Shown here in pieces: positions 21,998 through 32,889 of a DNA stretch of 64,000 nucleotides. Source of the DNA: Nymphaea colorata (lineage: Eukaryota > Streptophyta > Magnoliopsida > Nymphaeales > Nymphaeaceae); the NCBI RefSeq assembly GCF_008831285.2, contig NC_045138.2, positions 28,429,934-28,493,933 on the forward strand, written 5' to 3'. Each line of letters opens with the position of its first letter. Position 1 is the first letter of the stretch. The position numbers were made by a program, and so were the translations under genes. The notes beneath the pieces were generated by a model that made no database searches, was not told the DNA's origin, and saw only the letters and a list, made by a program, of their open reading frames with translations.

Positions 21998-23170
21998 TAC
22001 GTACATTAACCATAGAGCTTTGTCATAAGTGGACAGAAGAACAAAGTGTATAAATCGAAGAAGACCCTTTATAGTCTCAAACAAACACCAAAAGCATGGT
22101 ATGGGAGGCTTGACACATATCTTCACAAAAATGGGTATCGATGTTGTGAGAGTGAACAGACATTATACTTGAAAAATGAAGGTATTGACATGCTTGTGGT
22201 ATGTGTTTATGTAGATGACATTATCTACATGGGATCAAGTGATGCGCTCATTTAAAAATTCAAGGACGGTATGATAACTGATAAGTGAGTTCGAAATGTC
22301 AGGTTTGGGTTTATTGCATTTCTTCTTTGGTCTTCAAGTTGTCCAAACAAATAATGACATTTTTATCTTTCAACAAAATTATGCATTAAGCATACTTAAG
22401 AGATATAAAATGTTAGATTGCAAGTCGAGTTCTACTCGCATGAACGCAGGTGAAAAGTTGACTTTGTCTGATGGGACTGCTAAAACCAATGAAACAATGT
22501 TTATAGGTCTAGATGGTGGCTTGTTATATTTGACATATACACGGCCAAATATTTTATTTGCTGTCGGCTTGGTATCCAGATTCATGCACAATCCATCATT
22601 ACACAATCTGGGGGCAGCAAAACGTGTTTTGCATTACATCCGTAAAACTACTGAATATGAAATTTGGTATAAATCAGATGTTTATTTTAACTAACTTGGT
22701 TACACTGATAGTGACTGGGAAGGAGCTGTAGATGATCGAAGGAACACAAGCAGCTATGTTTTTACACTTGGATCAGGTGCTACATCATGGTGTTCAAAGA
22801 AGCAAAATACAACAACATTATGACGTTCAAAAGTGGAGTATATTGCTGCACCTGCAGCTACTTGTCAGACAATTTGGATGCATCGAGTTTTGGAAGATCT
22901 TGGTCAAAGTCAAACTGAAGGAACCCCAATCCATTGTGACAACTAGACAACTATAGCAATGACAAGAAATCCGATTTACCATGGGCGGACAAAACATATT
23001 AAACTTCATCATCATTTCATTTGTGAGATCGTTGGTAAAGGTCAAACCATGTTAAAGTATTGCTCAACCAATGAGCAAGTTGCAAATGGGTTTACTAAGG
23101 CACTTTCATACCCAAAATTTGTGAAGTTTCGGTCTCACCTTGGTGTCTCAAACTTTGGATTAAGGGGGAG

Positions 23171-23651
23171 TGATGAAAGTTAATGCAAAAAATAAAACTT
23201 CCAGCCTTCTTTATGAAGAAGGTGAATCCAACTTTTGGGTTCCCCAATAACTCTATCATGCGCATGACAAGTGCCCCTTCGACTTCCCTACTTTAATTTC
23301 AGTTTTTGTTTTTAATATGTCAATTATGGCCATAGTGGAATCATCAAGAGTCATGTCAATTATGGCCATAGTGGAATCACCAAGAGTCATAGAATCAGCA
23401 AGAGTCATATCATTTATTTTTCAGTTTTTTTTACATGTATATATACGGCCCTTTGGGTTGGCCAAATGTGAGTGCGAAAGGCTTTCAAGTGTGCTCTAAG
23501 ATTTCTTGTTGTGTGCTTAATCTTTGCTACCTTATGACCACTTGAAGAAACAAGTGGTAGATTATTTGTTGTGTTACTCTTATGTTATATTCGTGTCATC
23601 TACATGAGCACAAGAAGAGGACGTGCATGCTGGTCATTCCTTTAGCAAACA
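23171..23651 (+). repeat. 3' LTR of copia element 1
   Basis: 481 bp, starts TGATGAAAG directly after the polypurine tract and ends TTAGCAAACA, followed by the AAAAT target duplication. Confidence 0.9.
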
Positions 23652-23656
23652 AAAAT

Positions 23657-24477
23657 ATCTGAATTTAGCAGTAGTTTGCATCTTCTCGCCAAGTATTTCT
23701 TCCCCTGGGTTTTGTTTTGTATCCAAGTGCCTTCTGATAATTTTTTTTGTATTATACTCCAGGAGATGAAAAAAGAAAGAAAGAATGTGTTGAAAACTTG
23801 AAAGTACATGGTCTTCTTACTGTCAAGTAATTTTCTAAGGTTAATGTGAATGAAATTTCTGTAAGCAGTAAACATTACCCATGTAGCATTTGAATGTAAG
23901 CTCAAATTATTTGTTGATTCTATTCATCTTGTAAAAATCAAATGATCTTAATATTTAACAAGTGTCCCATTCTTTGGTTGTAAAGACACGAATAAAATGC
24001 CAACTGTAAAGTAAAACAACACGCACATTCATTCTTTTTAAGTTTCTCTAGGTAAATCCACAATAGCGTCCCATAAATGAACAACAGAATGAGACACTAT
24101 TATGAATATGAAAGAAGAACTAAAAAACCAAGGAAGAGAACACATGATAATTAAACTAATAAGTATCAATTATCATTTCCCATACAACTTTTACATGCCC
24201 TCCGCTTAGACAAGTAGACAAAACTGCACATGTATAGTGCTTCATAGTGGGCTTCCTTACATGCAGTCAGTGTGAAGCCTTCTTTTGTCTGCTATTCTTA
24301 CATGGGTGCATCCTGTCATAAACAAAATGAATGTGATTCAATGGGATATATTCCTTTGTGAATATCAATTAATGTGAAGGTTTGAGTTGCTCGACGTCAA
24401 AACAATGATAAACAAGATAGGTGCTGATTCTGATATTCACTATAAAGCATGTGAGAACTTGGTCTATATATTGGAAG
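23657..24477. other. Intergenic between copia elements 1 and 2
   Basis: AT-rich sequence with no recognisable gene or repeat. Confidence 0.4.
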
Positions 24478-24482
24478 CAAAT

Positions 24483-24715
24483 TGTTAAAGTTTTCTAGAG
24501 TCTTTCTAAAATATTGGAAAGTGGATATGGGTCTACTTATTCTTTTCATGTTTTTAGTGGACTGAAATTGAAAATATATATTGTCGACACCCTAATCTCT
24601 TTTAATATGAGATTAGGGTTACGTGATCTAATAAGAAAAAGTTTTTTTCTCTCTCTTTTAACTCTCTCTCTCTCTCTTACCTCCTCCTCTCTTTAACATG
24701 TAACATGGTATCAAA
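24483..24715 (+). repeat. 5' LTR of copia element 2
   Basis: 233 bp from TGTTAAAGTTTTC to TAACA, followed directly by the primer site TGGTATCAAAGCC. It contains a pair of CCCTAATCTC/GAGATTAGGG arms that can form a hairpin, and a CT-rich 3' end. Confidence 0.9.
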
Positions 24716-26089
24716 GCCTTAGATTTAGGACTGTGCTATATTGCGTTTCACGTTCCTCCCCTCATCTCTCATCTCTTCATTCAAGTTAGGGTTCATTCAC
24801 ATATACAATCTCTGCTAATTACAAAAGAAGCAAGTAAACTGTTTGGTAGAAAGGAGCTAATCACGTTTAACATGTAGAAACATGATTAGCACCCATGTGT
24901 TGCTGTTGGAGTCATTAATGTCGTTGTTTAGATCTCGACGCTGAAGAAGTTCAGCCACATAAAGTTGTTGAATGGTGGATCAGATCAAAATGTATCAGAT
25001 CTGACTTATTTGCTGCAGTGGAAGAAGGTCAAACCATGCATCAGATTAGAATGTATCATATCAGACTTATGTGCTGTTGTGAAAGAAGGTCGAACTAGAG
25101 AACATTTGATAGGCTAGGACATTCAAATATGCTTGGTCATGTACTACCTAGTGGATCCTAACAGGAAAAGGTATGTCGTATTGGCAGGTTTGAAATTGTT
25201 TGGAATTACAACATAGTTGAAGTTGAGTGGAGCTGACAGGTTGTGTTGAGATTTACTGTTAGACCTGTGTATGTTTGCTATCTGCAAACTATATTTGAAA
25301 TTGCTGCCGCAGTCTGAAACAATAAATAAATTGCTGCCTACTGCCTTCGTTTGAAAATAGCTTGCTATTTTTTCTTGTTTGCGTTCAACTTGCTATTTGT
25401 CCTTTGGTTGTGATCTTCCTGTTCTATTACATTGGTTTTCTACTATGGTTGACGGTAGTAGGCCAGAAGGGTCTAATGAATACAAGATGGCTACAAACTC
25501 TTTTTCTTATGAAACCACAATCTAACTTGCTGGTTCAAATTATGAAATCTAGTCTACGTTATTTATGATGTCTGCGGCTGGTCATAGAAAGAAGTATAAT
25601 ATTGAAGAAAATGAACCCCTTGAGAAAAAAGGGAAATATGCTACGTGGGATGAAGATAATGACATTATAATGGCATGGATTATGAACAGTGTAGAGTCCC
25701 GTATAGCTACAACAATTGCATACTACACCAAAGCTATAGAGATGAGGTTTTTCTTGAAGAAGACGTATTCTCATGCTACTAATGTTATTAAAATTTTACA
25801 ATTGGATGAGGATCTTTGTAACATACAACAAGGAGATCAAGATTTATCACAATATTTTGCTACATTGACTGCTGCATATCAACGGTTAAAAGCTTTTCGC
25901 TCACGTTGCAAGCACTGTTATGCATCGCATTTTGAAATTGGTATGATAGCGAAGTTTCTTTCTGGGTTGTCTTCAGAGTATTCTGTTGCGAAGTCTCAAA
26001 TTCTCACAGGTAGTGATCTTCCAGACTTAACATATACTTATGATAGACTGAGTCGTCTTCCAGACACTCTTACTCAGCCTATGGATGAT

Positions 26090-27470
26090 TGGCTCAAGAG
26101 CATCGTCGGCTACGATGGAAAGCACGCTCAAGGAGATGAGGGACGACACAAATTGATGGTCGGCGGAGTCCAGGACATCTACGGGGAGGATCATGTCATA
26201 GAGAAGCCACCAAATAGGAATAAGGAATCGTGGTGGGGGTGGGGCTCGTCGTCCGTTTGTGGGGTGTCAGGCAGGAGCAGAGGGGAGGAGATGGAGAGAG
26301 AGAGATGTCCGTCTCTGTGGGGTGAAAAGTCGATGTGACAGAAGTGTTGCAGAGAGGCGGAGGGGGCCACTTGAGACTGTTTTGATCTCTTAGCGTCAAT
26401 GGAAGTGACGAAAAACCACTTTTATCATAACAAAAACAACCATGAACACCCAATGAAAACCACCACTGAGACTGAACTAGAGAAAGAGGGTAAATAGTAC
26501 ATGCACAGTGTGCACGCTATAATTGTTCACTTCAAAACTTCAAAGCAGATGAAGGATAAGCCTATGTCCAAAATCAGCTGAATGCACATGAAAAGTGAGT
26601 ACCAAAAACTTTAGTAATGAAGGCGCCGCTTTCCGGAATCACAAAATCCGATCACCCGTTCGCTCCCCAATACTCACTTTCAAGTGTGTCGCCTCCTACA
26701 CCTTGCCATGACGCTCCGTCGCCGAATTCCGACAAGCCAAAACAAGGTTTTCCGATACCCACCTCGTCAAACGTCGATGGCGTGTGAATGTCTAACATGC
26801 TCAAGGGCCATCCGAGCAATCCGAGTGGATCGGACAAGCTTTCGCTGGATTCCAACAAAGAGCTGAAGGTGCCAGTGATGTCAGGGAGGCTGTCGCCACC
26901 TAGCTCGTCGAGAACGGGCGTTCCCATCATAGGGAGATCATATCCACCGCGGCCTTCCGGAGGCCTGAATGTGGATTGAGTAGTAAGAGGGGACTGCTTC
27001 ATCTCCTAATCTTGGGAAGATTGCTTGGTCTTCTTTTGCCTTGAGTTCCTCTGGCTACCTCCACCTCCAGGACTGTTTCTTAACGCACCACTGACGGTCC
27101 AGTACCATTGGTTTCTCAGCACGCCACCAACTGTCCAGTACCACTGGCAAGACATCCAGAAGTGACGGGGCAGCGAGAGATTGCAATTGTTGTAGTAGCA
27201 GAACTTAGTGTTGATGGAGTGGCAGCGTGGGCACTTCTGGGGTTCCTCCTCCGTGTCGAAGGTGCGGAGTGAGTGGTGGCACCGACTTATCCTATCGCGT
27301 ATCTCGACCGACCACTGTCTCCAGGGGCCCTTCCTCACACCATGGTAGCTCTTCTACGACACTACATCGGCGGTGGAGTTCGCCCCTGGCTTCTTTTGTT
27401 CAATAGTGATGGTGGCGGTAATCAACCACATATGTTTTTATCGTTCACCAGGTTCACTACACCATAACAC
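26090..27470 (-). pseudogene. Captured Dof zinc-finger transcription factor fragment
   Basis: The minus strand 27338 to 26652 is one open frame broken by a single TAG near 27006. It encodes the Dof domain signature ([26 protein letters not shown]) and a Dof-like C-terminal region (MMGTPVLDELGGDSLPDITG). Dof proteins bind AAAG sites in promoters through one C2C2 zinc finger. Here the third zinc Cys is changed (HFWMSC for the usual HFCKSC), and the segment [11 protein letters not shown] is duplicated in tandem ([11 protein letters not shown]), so it cannot form a normal finger. It sits inside copia element 2 between gag and the protease remnant, in antisense. The insert edges are approximate. 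The part at 26100-26340 (DGKHAQGDEGRHKLMVGG) belongs to neither copia nor Dof as far as I can see. Confidence 0.85.
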
Positions 27471-29159
27471 GTCGGGTTGGCTGATGGCAAGTTGTCCCCT
27501 ATTCTAGGCAACAGTGATATCTCCATCACACCTTTTGGCACCATTGCACATATGTTATATGCACTTCATTTTCTTGTTAACATATTATATGTTAAGCAAT
27601 TGACTAGAGATTTACAGAGTAGAGTCATTTTTTTTTTATCCTGGTTCATGTTCTTTTTAGGATTTACAAACTGGGAAGATGATTGGTGGTGACCATAAAT
27701 GTAATATGCTTTATTTCCTTTCTGTCATCTCAGACTGGGTCATCCCTCAGTGTCCAAGCTTCGTCACATTTTTCAGATATTCCTGCATCAGAGTCTTTCT
27801 TATGTGATGCATGCCAGTTAGGCAAACATATACGTAGTAGTTTCCTTTCGAGTCAGAGTCTGTTGAGTCAAAGTCATTTTGATCTTCTTCATGTTGATTT
27901 TTGGGGTCTAAGTCGAGTTTTCTTTCGTTCGGTTTTCTAGTATTACATTGTTCTGGTTGATGATTTTATTAGAGTCAGTTTGGTATTTTTGTTACGGGAC
28001 AAGTCCAAAATCATATGTATTCTTCAAAAATTTGTTAATGAAATAAAAACTCAGTTTCGTGTTATTGTAAAAAATATTCACTGTGATAATGCTCTTGAAT
28101 TTAAATCTTTGGTTCCACTTCAATTTTATGCCAATCATGGGATTCTACTACACTATACATGTCCCCACACATCCCAACAAAATGATGTTGCTGAATGCAA
28201 ACATCAACAACTTCTAAATGTGGCTCATGCCCTCATGTTGCATACTCATATGCTTGCCTACTATTGGGGCGATGCTATCTTCATTGCATGCTATCTCACC
28301 AACAAATTGCCTTCGTTTGTCATCCAAGAACACGTTTCCATTCAAATACTATATCCAGATTGATCATTATTTTATATACCTCTCAAAATTTTTGGATGTA
28401 CTTACTTTGGACACATCTTGGGCCCAAACAAAATACAAACTTGCTGCCGAAGCCGTCAAATGTGTGTTCGTCAGCTATTCTGCCAATAAAAAAGGCTATT
28501 GATGTTTTGATCCCCAAAACAAGAAAAAGATGATCAATGCAGATGTTACATTCTTTAAGTCTCGTCCTTATTTTTCCACTCCAAATATCACTGTCTGAGC
28601 TCCTCGTGTCTGTTCCTCTTCCTATTCCCCCAGTACCACTTGAATCTATCCATTCCTCTTAACCATTGTCATGTGATCGTTTTCTTGATCCTCTAATAAT
28701 CTATACTCGGCATCAAGGTCTCTCTCCAAAACCACTCACCAGAGTCTTTTCATGAGGTAAGTTCCACTGATAAGACTGACTCAGGAAAAAATGAAGATTA
28801 TTTTGTAGATGATCTACCTATTGCCATCCGCAAGGGCTAGCAACAGTACACAAGGCATTCGATTTCTAACTCGGTTTCTATGGACCATTTGAGCACAATT
28901 TTGGTGTAGTTCGATTGAGCTATTGCTAGTCACACTATTTCGACCTCTCACCACCAAGCTTTATTAGATTCACGGTGGAAGCATGCCATACAGGAGGAAA
29001 TATATGCTTTTCTTTCTAGGGAGACTTGGGACCTGGTGGACCCACCGATGAACTATAGTGTTGTTAGCTCCAAATGTGTATCCACCATCAAATATCATTC
29101 TGATGGTTCCGTAGAGCGCTTCAAAACTTGTCTTGTTGCAAAAGGCTATACACAGACGG

Positions 29160-29550
29160 GGTGGACCGATTTTTCCCCCATGCCGATAAGATGCTAAAAA
29201 ATCCACCACTTTAATGCCTGTTTCAAAGATTGATAATTTGGTATCTAATTGTGAAAAAGCAAGTGTGGGTCTATGAATAGGAGATGTTGTGCGAGTATCT
29301 ACAAGACCTAAATTACCAACAGGTCCTCCAAGAACATTGAAAATTCATCCTAGAGTGGCTCCACCAACTGGAACAAAAGTAAATGGATCCCGGTTGTTTG
29401 GTCATTTGATAACCAGAGTCATTCTTTGATAAATGATCACTATGAGTCGCACTCAATGGAATTTGATCAAAGTGATCTGTACGGAACTCTCGATGCATCT
29501 ATCTGTGTCAGGGGCCCTAGACACATAACTGCTCAAGATATCATCTCTTG
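29160..29550. pseudogene. Plastid DNA insertion: atpB (-) and rpoA (+) fragments
   Basis: Minus strand 29378-29166 reads as plastid ATP synthase beta subunit ([53 protein letters not shown]) with one stop. Plus strand 29459-29545 reads as plastid RNA polymerase alpha subunit ([15 protein letters not shown], then ITAQDII). The two genes are not neighbours in typical plastid genomes, so the piece is chimeric. About 80 bp between them is unassigned. It interrupts the RT of copia element 2: VAKGYTQT before it and VARLGTIHFIISLAIQQN after it are the two halves of one domain. A nuclear plastid insertion, possibly by way of mitochondrial DNA. Confidence 0.88.
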
Positions 29551-30779
29551 AGATGTTTTTGTCTGTGGCACGGTTAGGTACTATTCACTTTATTATATCT
29601 CTCGCAATTCAGCAGAATTGACCTCTTTCAACTTGATGTGAAAAATGCATTTCTATATGGTGATATCTTTGAAATGATTTATATGCGACAACCACCTAGT
29701 TTCGAACGATAGAGTGAGTGTTCCAAGGTATGCAAACTCAAAAAAGCTATCTATGGACTTAAACAAAATTCCCGTGCATGGTTCTATAAACTAAGTGAGG
29801 TTGTCTCTAAATGTAGATTTTGAATATCTTAGCTTGATCACTCGTTATTTATCAAGTGAGGGACTTCTGGTATAATGATATTAGTTGTATATATTGATGA
29901 TATTGTCCTCACTGAAAAAAGTACTCAAGAGATAGCTTAGACAAATGAGTTTCTATAGCAACACTTTGTCACAAAAGATATTTGTCACTTCGTTATTTTC
30001 TTGGTATTAAAGTAGCTCGTACTAATAAAGGGATTGTGATATCTCAAAGGAAATATGTTCTTGATCTTCTGCAAGAAACATGGTTATTGGGAGCCAAACT
30101 TGCTACATTTCCTATGAATCCTCAAATTCATATTCATGATGATGAACCAAAGGCTTTTGACTCTGTTCTTACAGATCTTTGATAGGAAAACTTTTATATT
30201 TGACCATTACTCGACCTGACATCAACTTTGCCATGAATAAGCTAAGTCAATTTATGGAAAAACCTCAAAAAATTCATTGGAAGTCTGCTTTAATGGTGGT
30301 AAAATACTTGAAATCAGCCATAGGAAAGGAGTTATGGTTCAAAAAGGGAAAATGTGTGAATGTAGAAGCATATAATGATGCTGATTATGTAGGGTCAATA
30401 AATGACATGAGATCTACTATCAGTTTTTGTGTTTGTATTGGTGGGAATCTTATTTCTTGAAGAAGCAAGAAACAAAATGTGGTTGCTAGGTCTAGTGCTG
30501 AGTCTGAAGATAGGGTGAAACTGCGGCTGAGATGTCATGAGTCAAATCAGTGCTTGTAGAATTGAGAATTTATGTGAGACTTCTTATAAAGATGTATTGT
30601 GATAACAAGCAACAACCTACATTGTAAATAACTATGTCTTTCATGAAAGGACGAAACACATTGAAGTGGATTCCCATTATGTTGGAGATTTGGTACAAAA
30701 AGGTGTCATTAGCACAATTCATGTTTTCTCTAAAGATCAAGCAGTTGATAAGATATTTATGTTACAGCTTGAGAGGGAG

Positions 30780-30964
30780 TGTTAAAGTTTTTTAGTCTTA
30801 AAGTGGAAATGGGCCTACTTACTATTTTCTTGTTTTTAGTGGACTGAAATTGTAAATATATATTGTCGACACCCTAATCTTTTTTAATAGGAGATTAGGG
30901 TTACATGATCTAATAAGAAAAAGTTCTCTCTCTCTTCCCCTCCTCCTCTCTTCATTCTGCAACA
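30780..30964 (+). repeat. 3' LTR of copia element 2
   Basis: 185 bp from TGTTAAAGTTTTT to GCAACA, shorter than the 5' LTR because of small deletions. Followed by the target duplication CAAAT. Confidence 0.88.
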
Positions 30965-30969
30965 CAAAT

Positions 30970-32317
30970 AATAATCATTTTTTGAAAAAAGTGCATGTCT
31001 GCATGGTGCATTTGGGAGAGAGGCAACATAACATATTATGATATTAACTAGAGAGTTGGAAAGGTATTCTGTGAACAAAAGCACTTCTCTTTTAGGTTGA
31101 TGGACTCTGTAACATAGTAATATCCATGACATTTCCTCTGTCTATGACATTTTCATTAGGTTACAATTCAACTAAACAAGAAATTAACATGCACCCTCAG
31201 CTTATATATGGAGCTGCTTATGTGTGGGTTTGGCTGGGGCTGATCTTTTCATTTCGTCAGTAGTTTTGATCTGTTGACTTAAATGTGATAATATGATGCT
31301 CCATTTTTCAAATGGTCGGTTAGTTCCTATAGTGACGGCAAAGTTATGAAAAACACTTGTCATCACGAGATTCATGACACCATAAAGGGCCTTTTCCAAC
31401 ATTTGTCAAGTGCAGGGAAAGAATAACCGGCACTTTAGCATGTGATACAGCTACACTTTTTAAATGCCAGCTAAAGTCCAGTGAAAAACATCCTCTCATG
31501 CCTATTTTATACTCTTTGAAGTATATAAATTCAGTTCGTAAATGAAAAAAAATAATTATAATACGCAATAATTACAGTCTAGTTTCTCTTTTATTGAGTG
31601 CCAACTTCATATGAAAAATTTACACTGACCACTGCCTTCATTATATATAGAATTACTGCATTCCATCGGCCGGGTTTGGCCGAAGGAATCATCTGGCCTC
31701 TTAGGAAGTGCCCTGATGCATCCATAAATACACACACATAAGGGGTAGAGGGCATGTGATTGAGAGATGAGAGAGAGACGAAACAGAAAGAGAGGGTAAA
31801 GAATCCGGTTTTCTACCTCCTGCTCATCCATATCCTAGCGAGACATGTAGCCTGCCATGAGGGTATGTTTGAAATGCCTGAGCGGTAATCGTCCATGTAC
31901 TTGGACATTCTGGAACGGTGGAAGGAGGAGGGTAAGCCTCATATGTCAAGTTAGCGAACAGTCAGACATGCCCGGCAGTAGTTCTTTTAGTATTGGCAAA
32001 ATTTATTTTGTTTTTTCTTCTCCTTTTTTTCCGGCCAATGAAAAGTGATTAGTATTATTTATCATAATCTCTTCCAGTGCAAACTTCTCTTCCTGCCACC
32101 GTGGGCAATGGCATGTACAATAGTGGGGTTCTGGGCATTCATGTTCACACTTAACACACAATCGTTGAATTACATCAGCCAGAAACTTGTTCATATCCGG
32201 GATTCGAAGAAGCACGCCGGAAGTTATGTTTGAATTCCTTGCAGTCAAAACCCACCACATTAAAGCATTTTCCCGCTCATTGTTGCAGCAGATCTGAACC
32301 GTTGTTAACATATTCCG
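30970..32317. other. Intergenic, nothing recognised
   Basis: AT-rich sequence. Short open frames show no known domain. Confidence 0.4.
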
Positions 32318-32889
32318 ATCGAGCGAGCACTTTGCTGGCGTTCTTCTGTATCACCTTCCATGCTTGGGCGACATGGCCGTCCTCGGTGAGGCTTGCACCA
32401 ATCACAAACCTGATCACGTAAGTCTCACCTTCCATGCATGAATCATGTAGTCACTGACTCTAGCAACTACGTGATCACAAAGATTGCTGCCGAGCCAGTC
32501 CATGACTATCGACTCAAGTTCAGTGGCTGCAGGCGACGACATCCAGTTGAAGCAAACTATACTTTGCATTTCGTCTATGAACCTGCTATGCTCCTGCTGG
32601 ATGGAAAGTAGGCAAAGTAGTTAGAACTTTGCCAGTGAGATATCTCCGGGAAGATGTCCTTAACCACATGGCATCAATTGAGTCGGGGTTGTCCGGGGCT
32701 GATCCTGGCAAACGCTGGCGGAGGTAACCAGTTCAACTTGGCTGAAAACTGGTGCTTGGCAGTGTTCTGGTAGTAATGAGCCAAGAAATCAACCACAAGG
32801 TGGGCTTGTTTTCTGAACTCCTAGGGGTTTAAGAGCTTGTTTAATACAAAATTACCTTGAAGTGGATCTTCTAATTGGAATATCCCCAT
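32318..32889 (-). pseudogene. TYDC relic A (internal deletion)
   Basis: Minus strand; starts like the intact copy (ATG at 32889, QLEDPLQ-type N-terminus) and follows it to about residue 145 near 32485. It then jumps to the last 50 or so residues at 32318-32452. More than 900 bp of the middle, including the PLP lysine, is missing, so it is dead. It lies 3 kb from the intact gene in the same orientation. Confidence 0.85.

Larger units (their letters stand above)
18317..23651 (+). mobile_element. Ty1/copia LTR retrotransposon 1, decayed
   Basis: Full-length element. The target-site duplication AAAAT is at 18312-18316 and 23652-23656. The primer site TGGTATTAGAGAC follows the left LTR, and a polypurine tract AAGGGGGAG precedes the right LTR. 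Order of remains: gag (18920-19800), protease with LDSGCNNHMTG (19880), integrase (20250-20875), reverse transcriptase (21400-22330, with CVYVDDIIYMG), RNase H (22700-23150, ending RTKHIKLHHHF). The gag-protease-integrase-RT-RNase H order defines copia. Many stops and frameshifts leave no usable polyprotein. A 278-bp MITE interrupts the RT. Confidence 0.95.
24483..30964 (+). mobile_element. Ty1/copia LTR retrotransposon 2 with nested foreign DNA
   Basis: Full-length element with target duplication CAAAT at 24478-24482 and 30965-30969. The primer site TGGTATCAAAGCC is at 24716, and the polypurine tract GAGAGGGAG precedes the right LTR. Gag is at 25565-26085 (LSQYFATLTAAYQRL, IAKFLSGLSSEYSV), the protease-side remnant at 27477-27600 (GKLSPILGNSDISITP), integrase at 27730-28360 (HCDNALEFK, TSQQNDVAE), RT at 28960-29165 and 29555-29935 (AIYGLKQNSRAWFYKL), and RNase H at 30180-30780. 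Stops interrupt all domains. Two stretches do not belong to copia: a Dof gene fragment (about 26090-27470) and plastid DNA (about 29160-29550). Confidence 0.93.
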
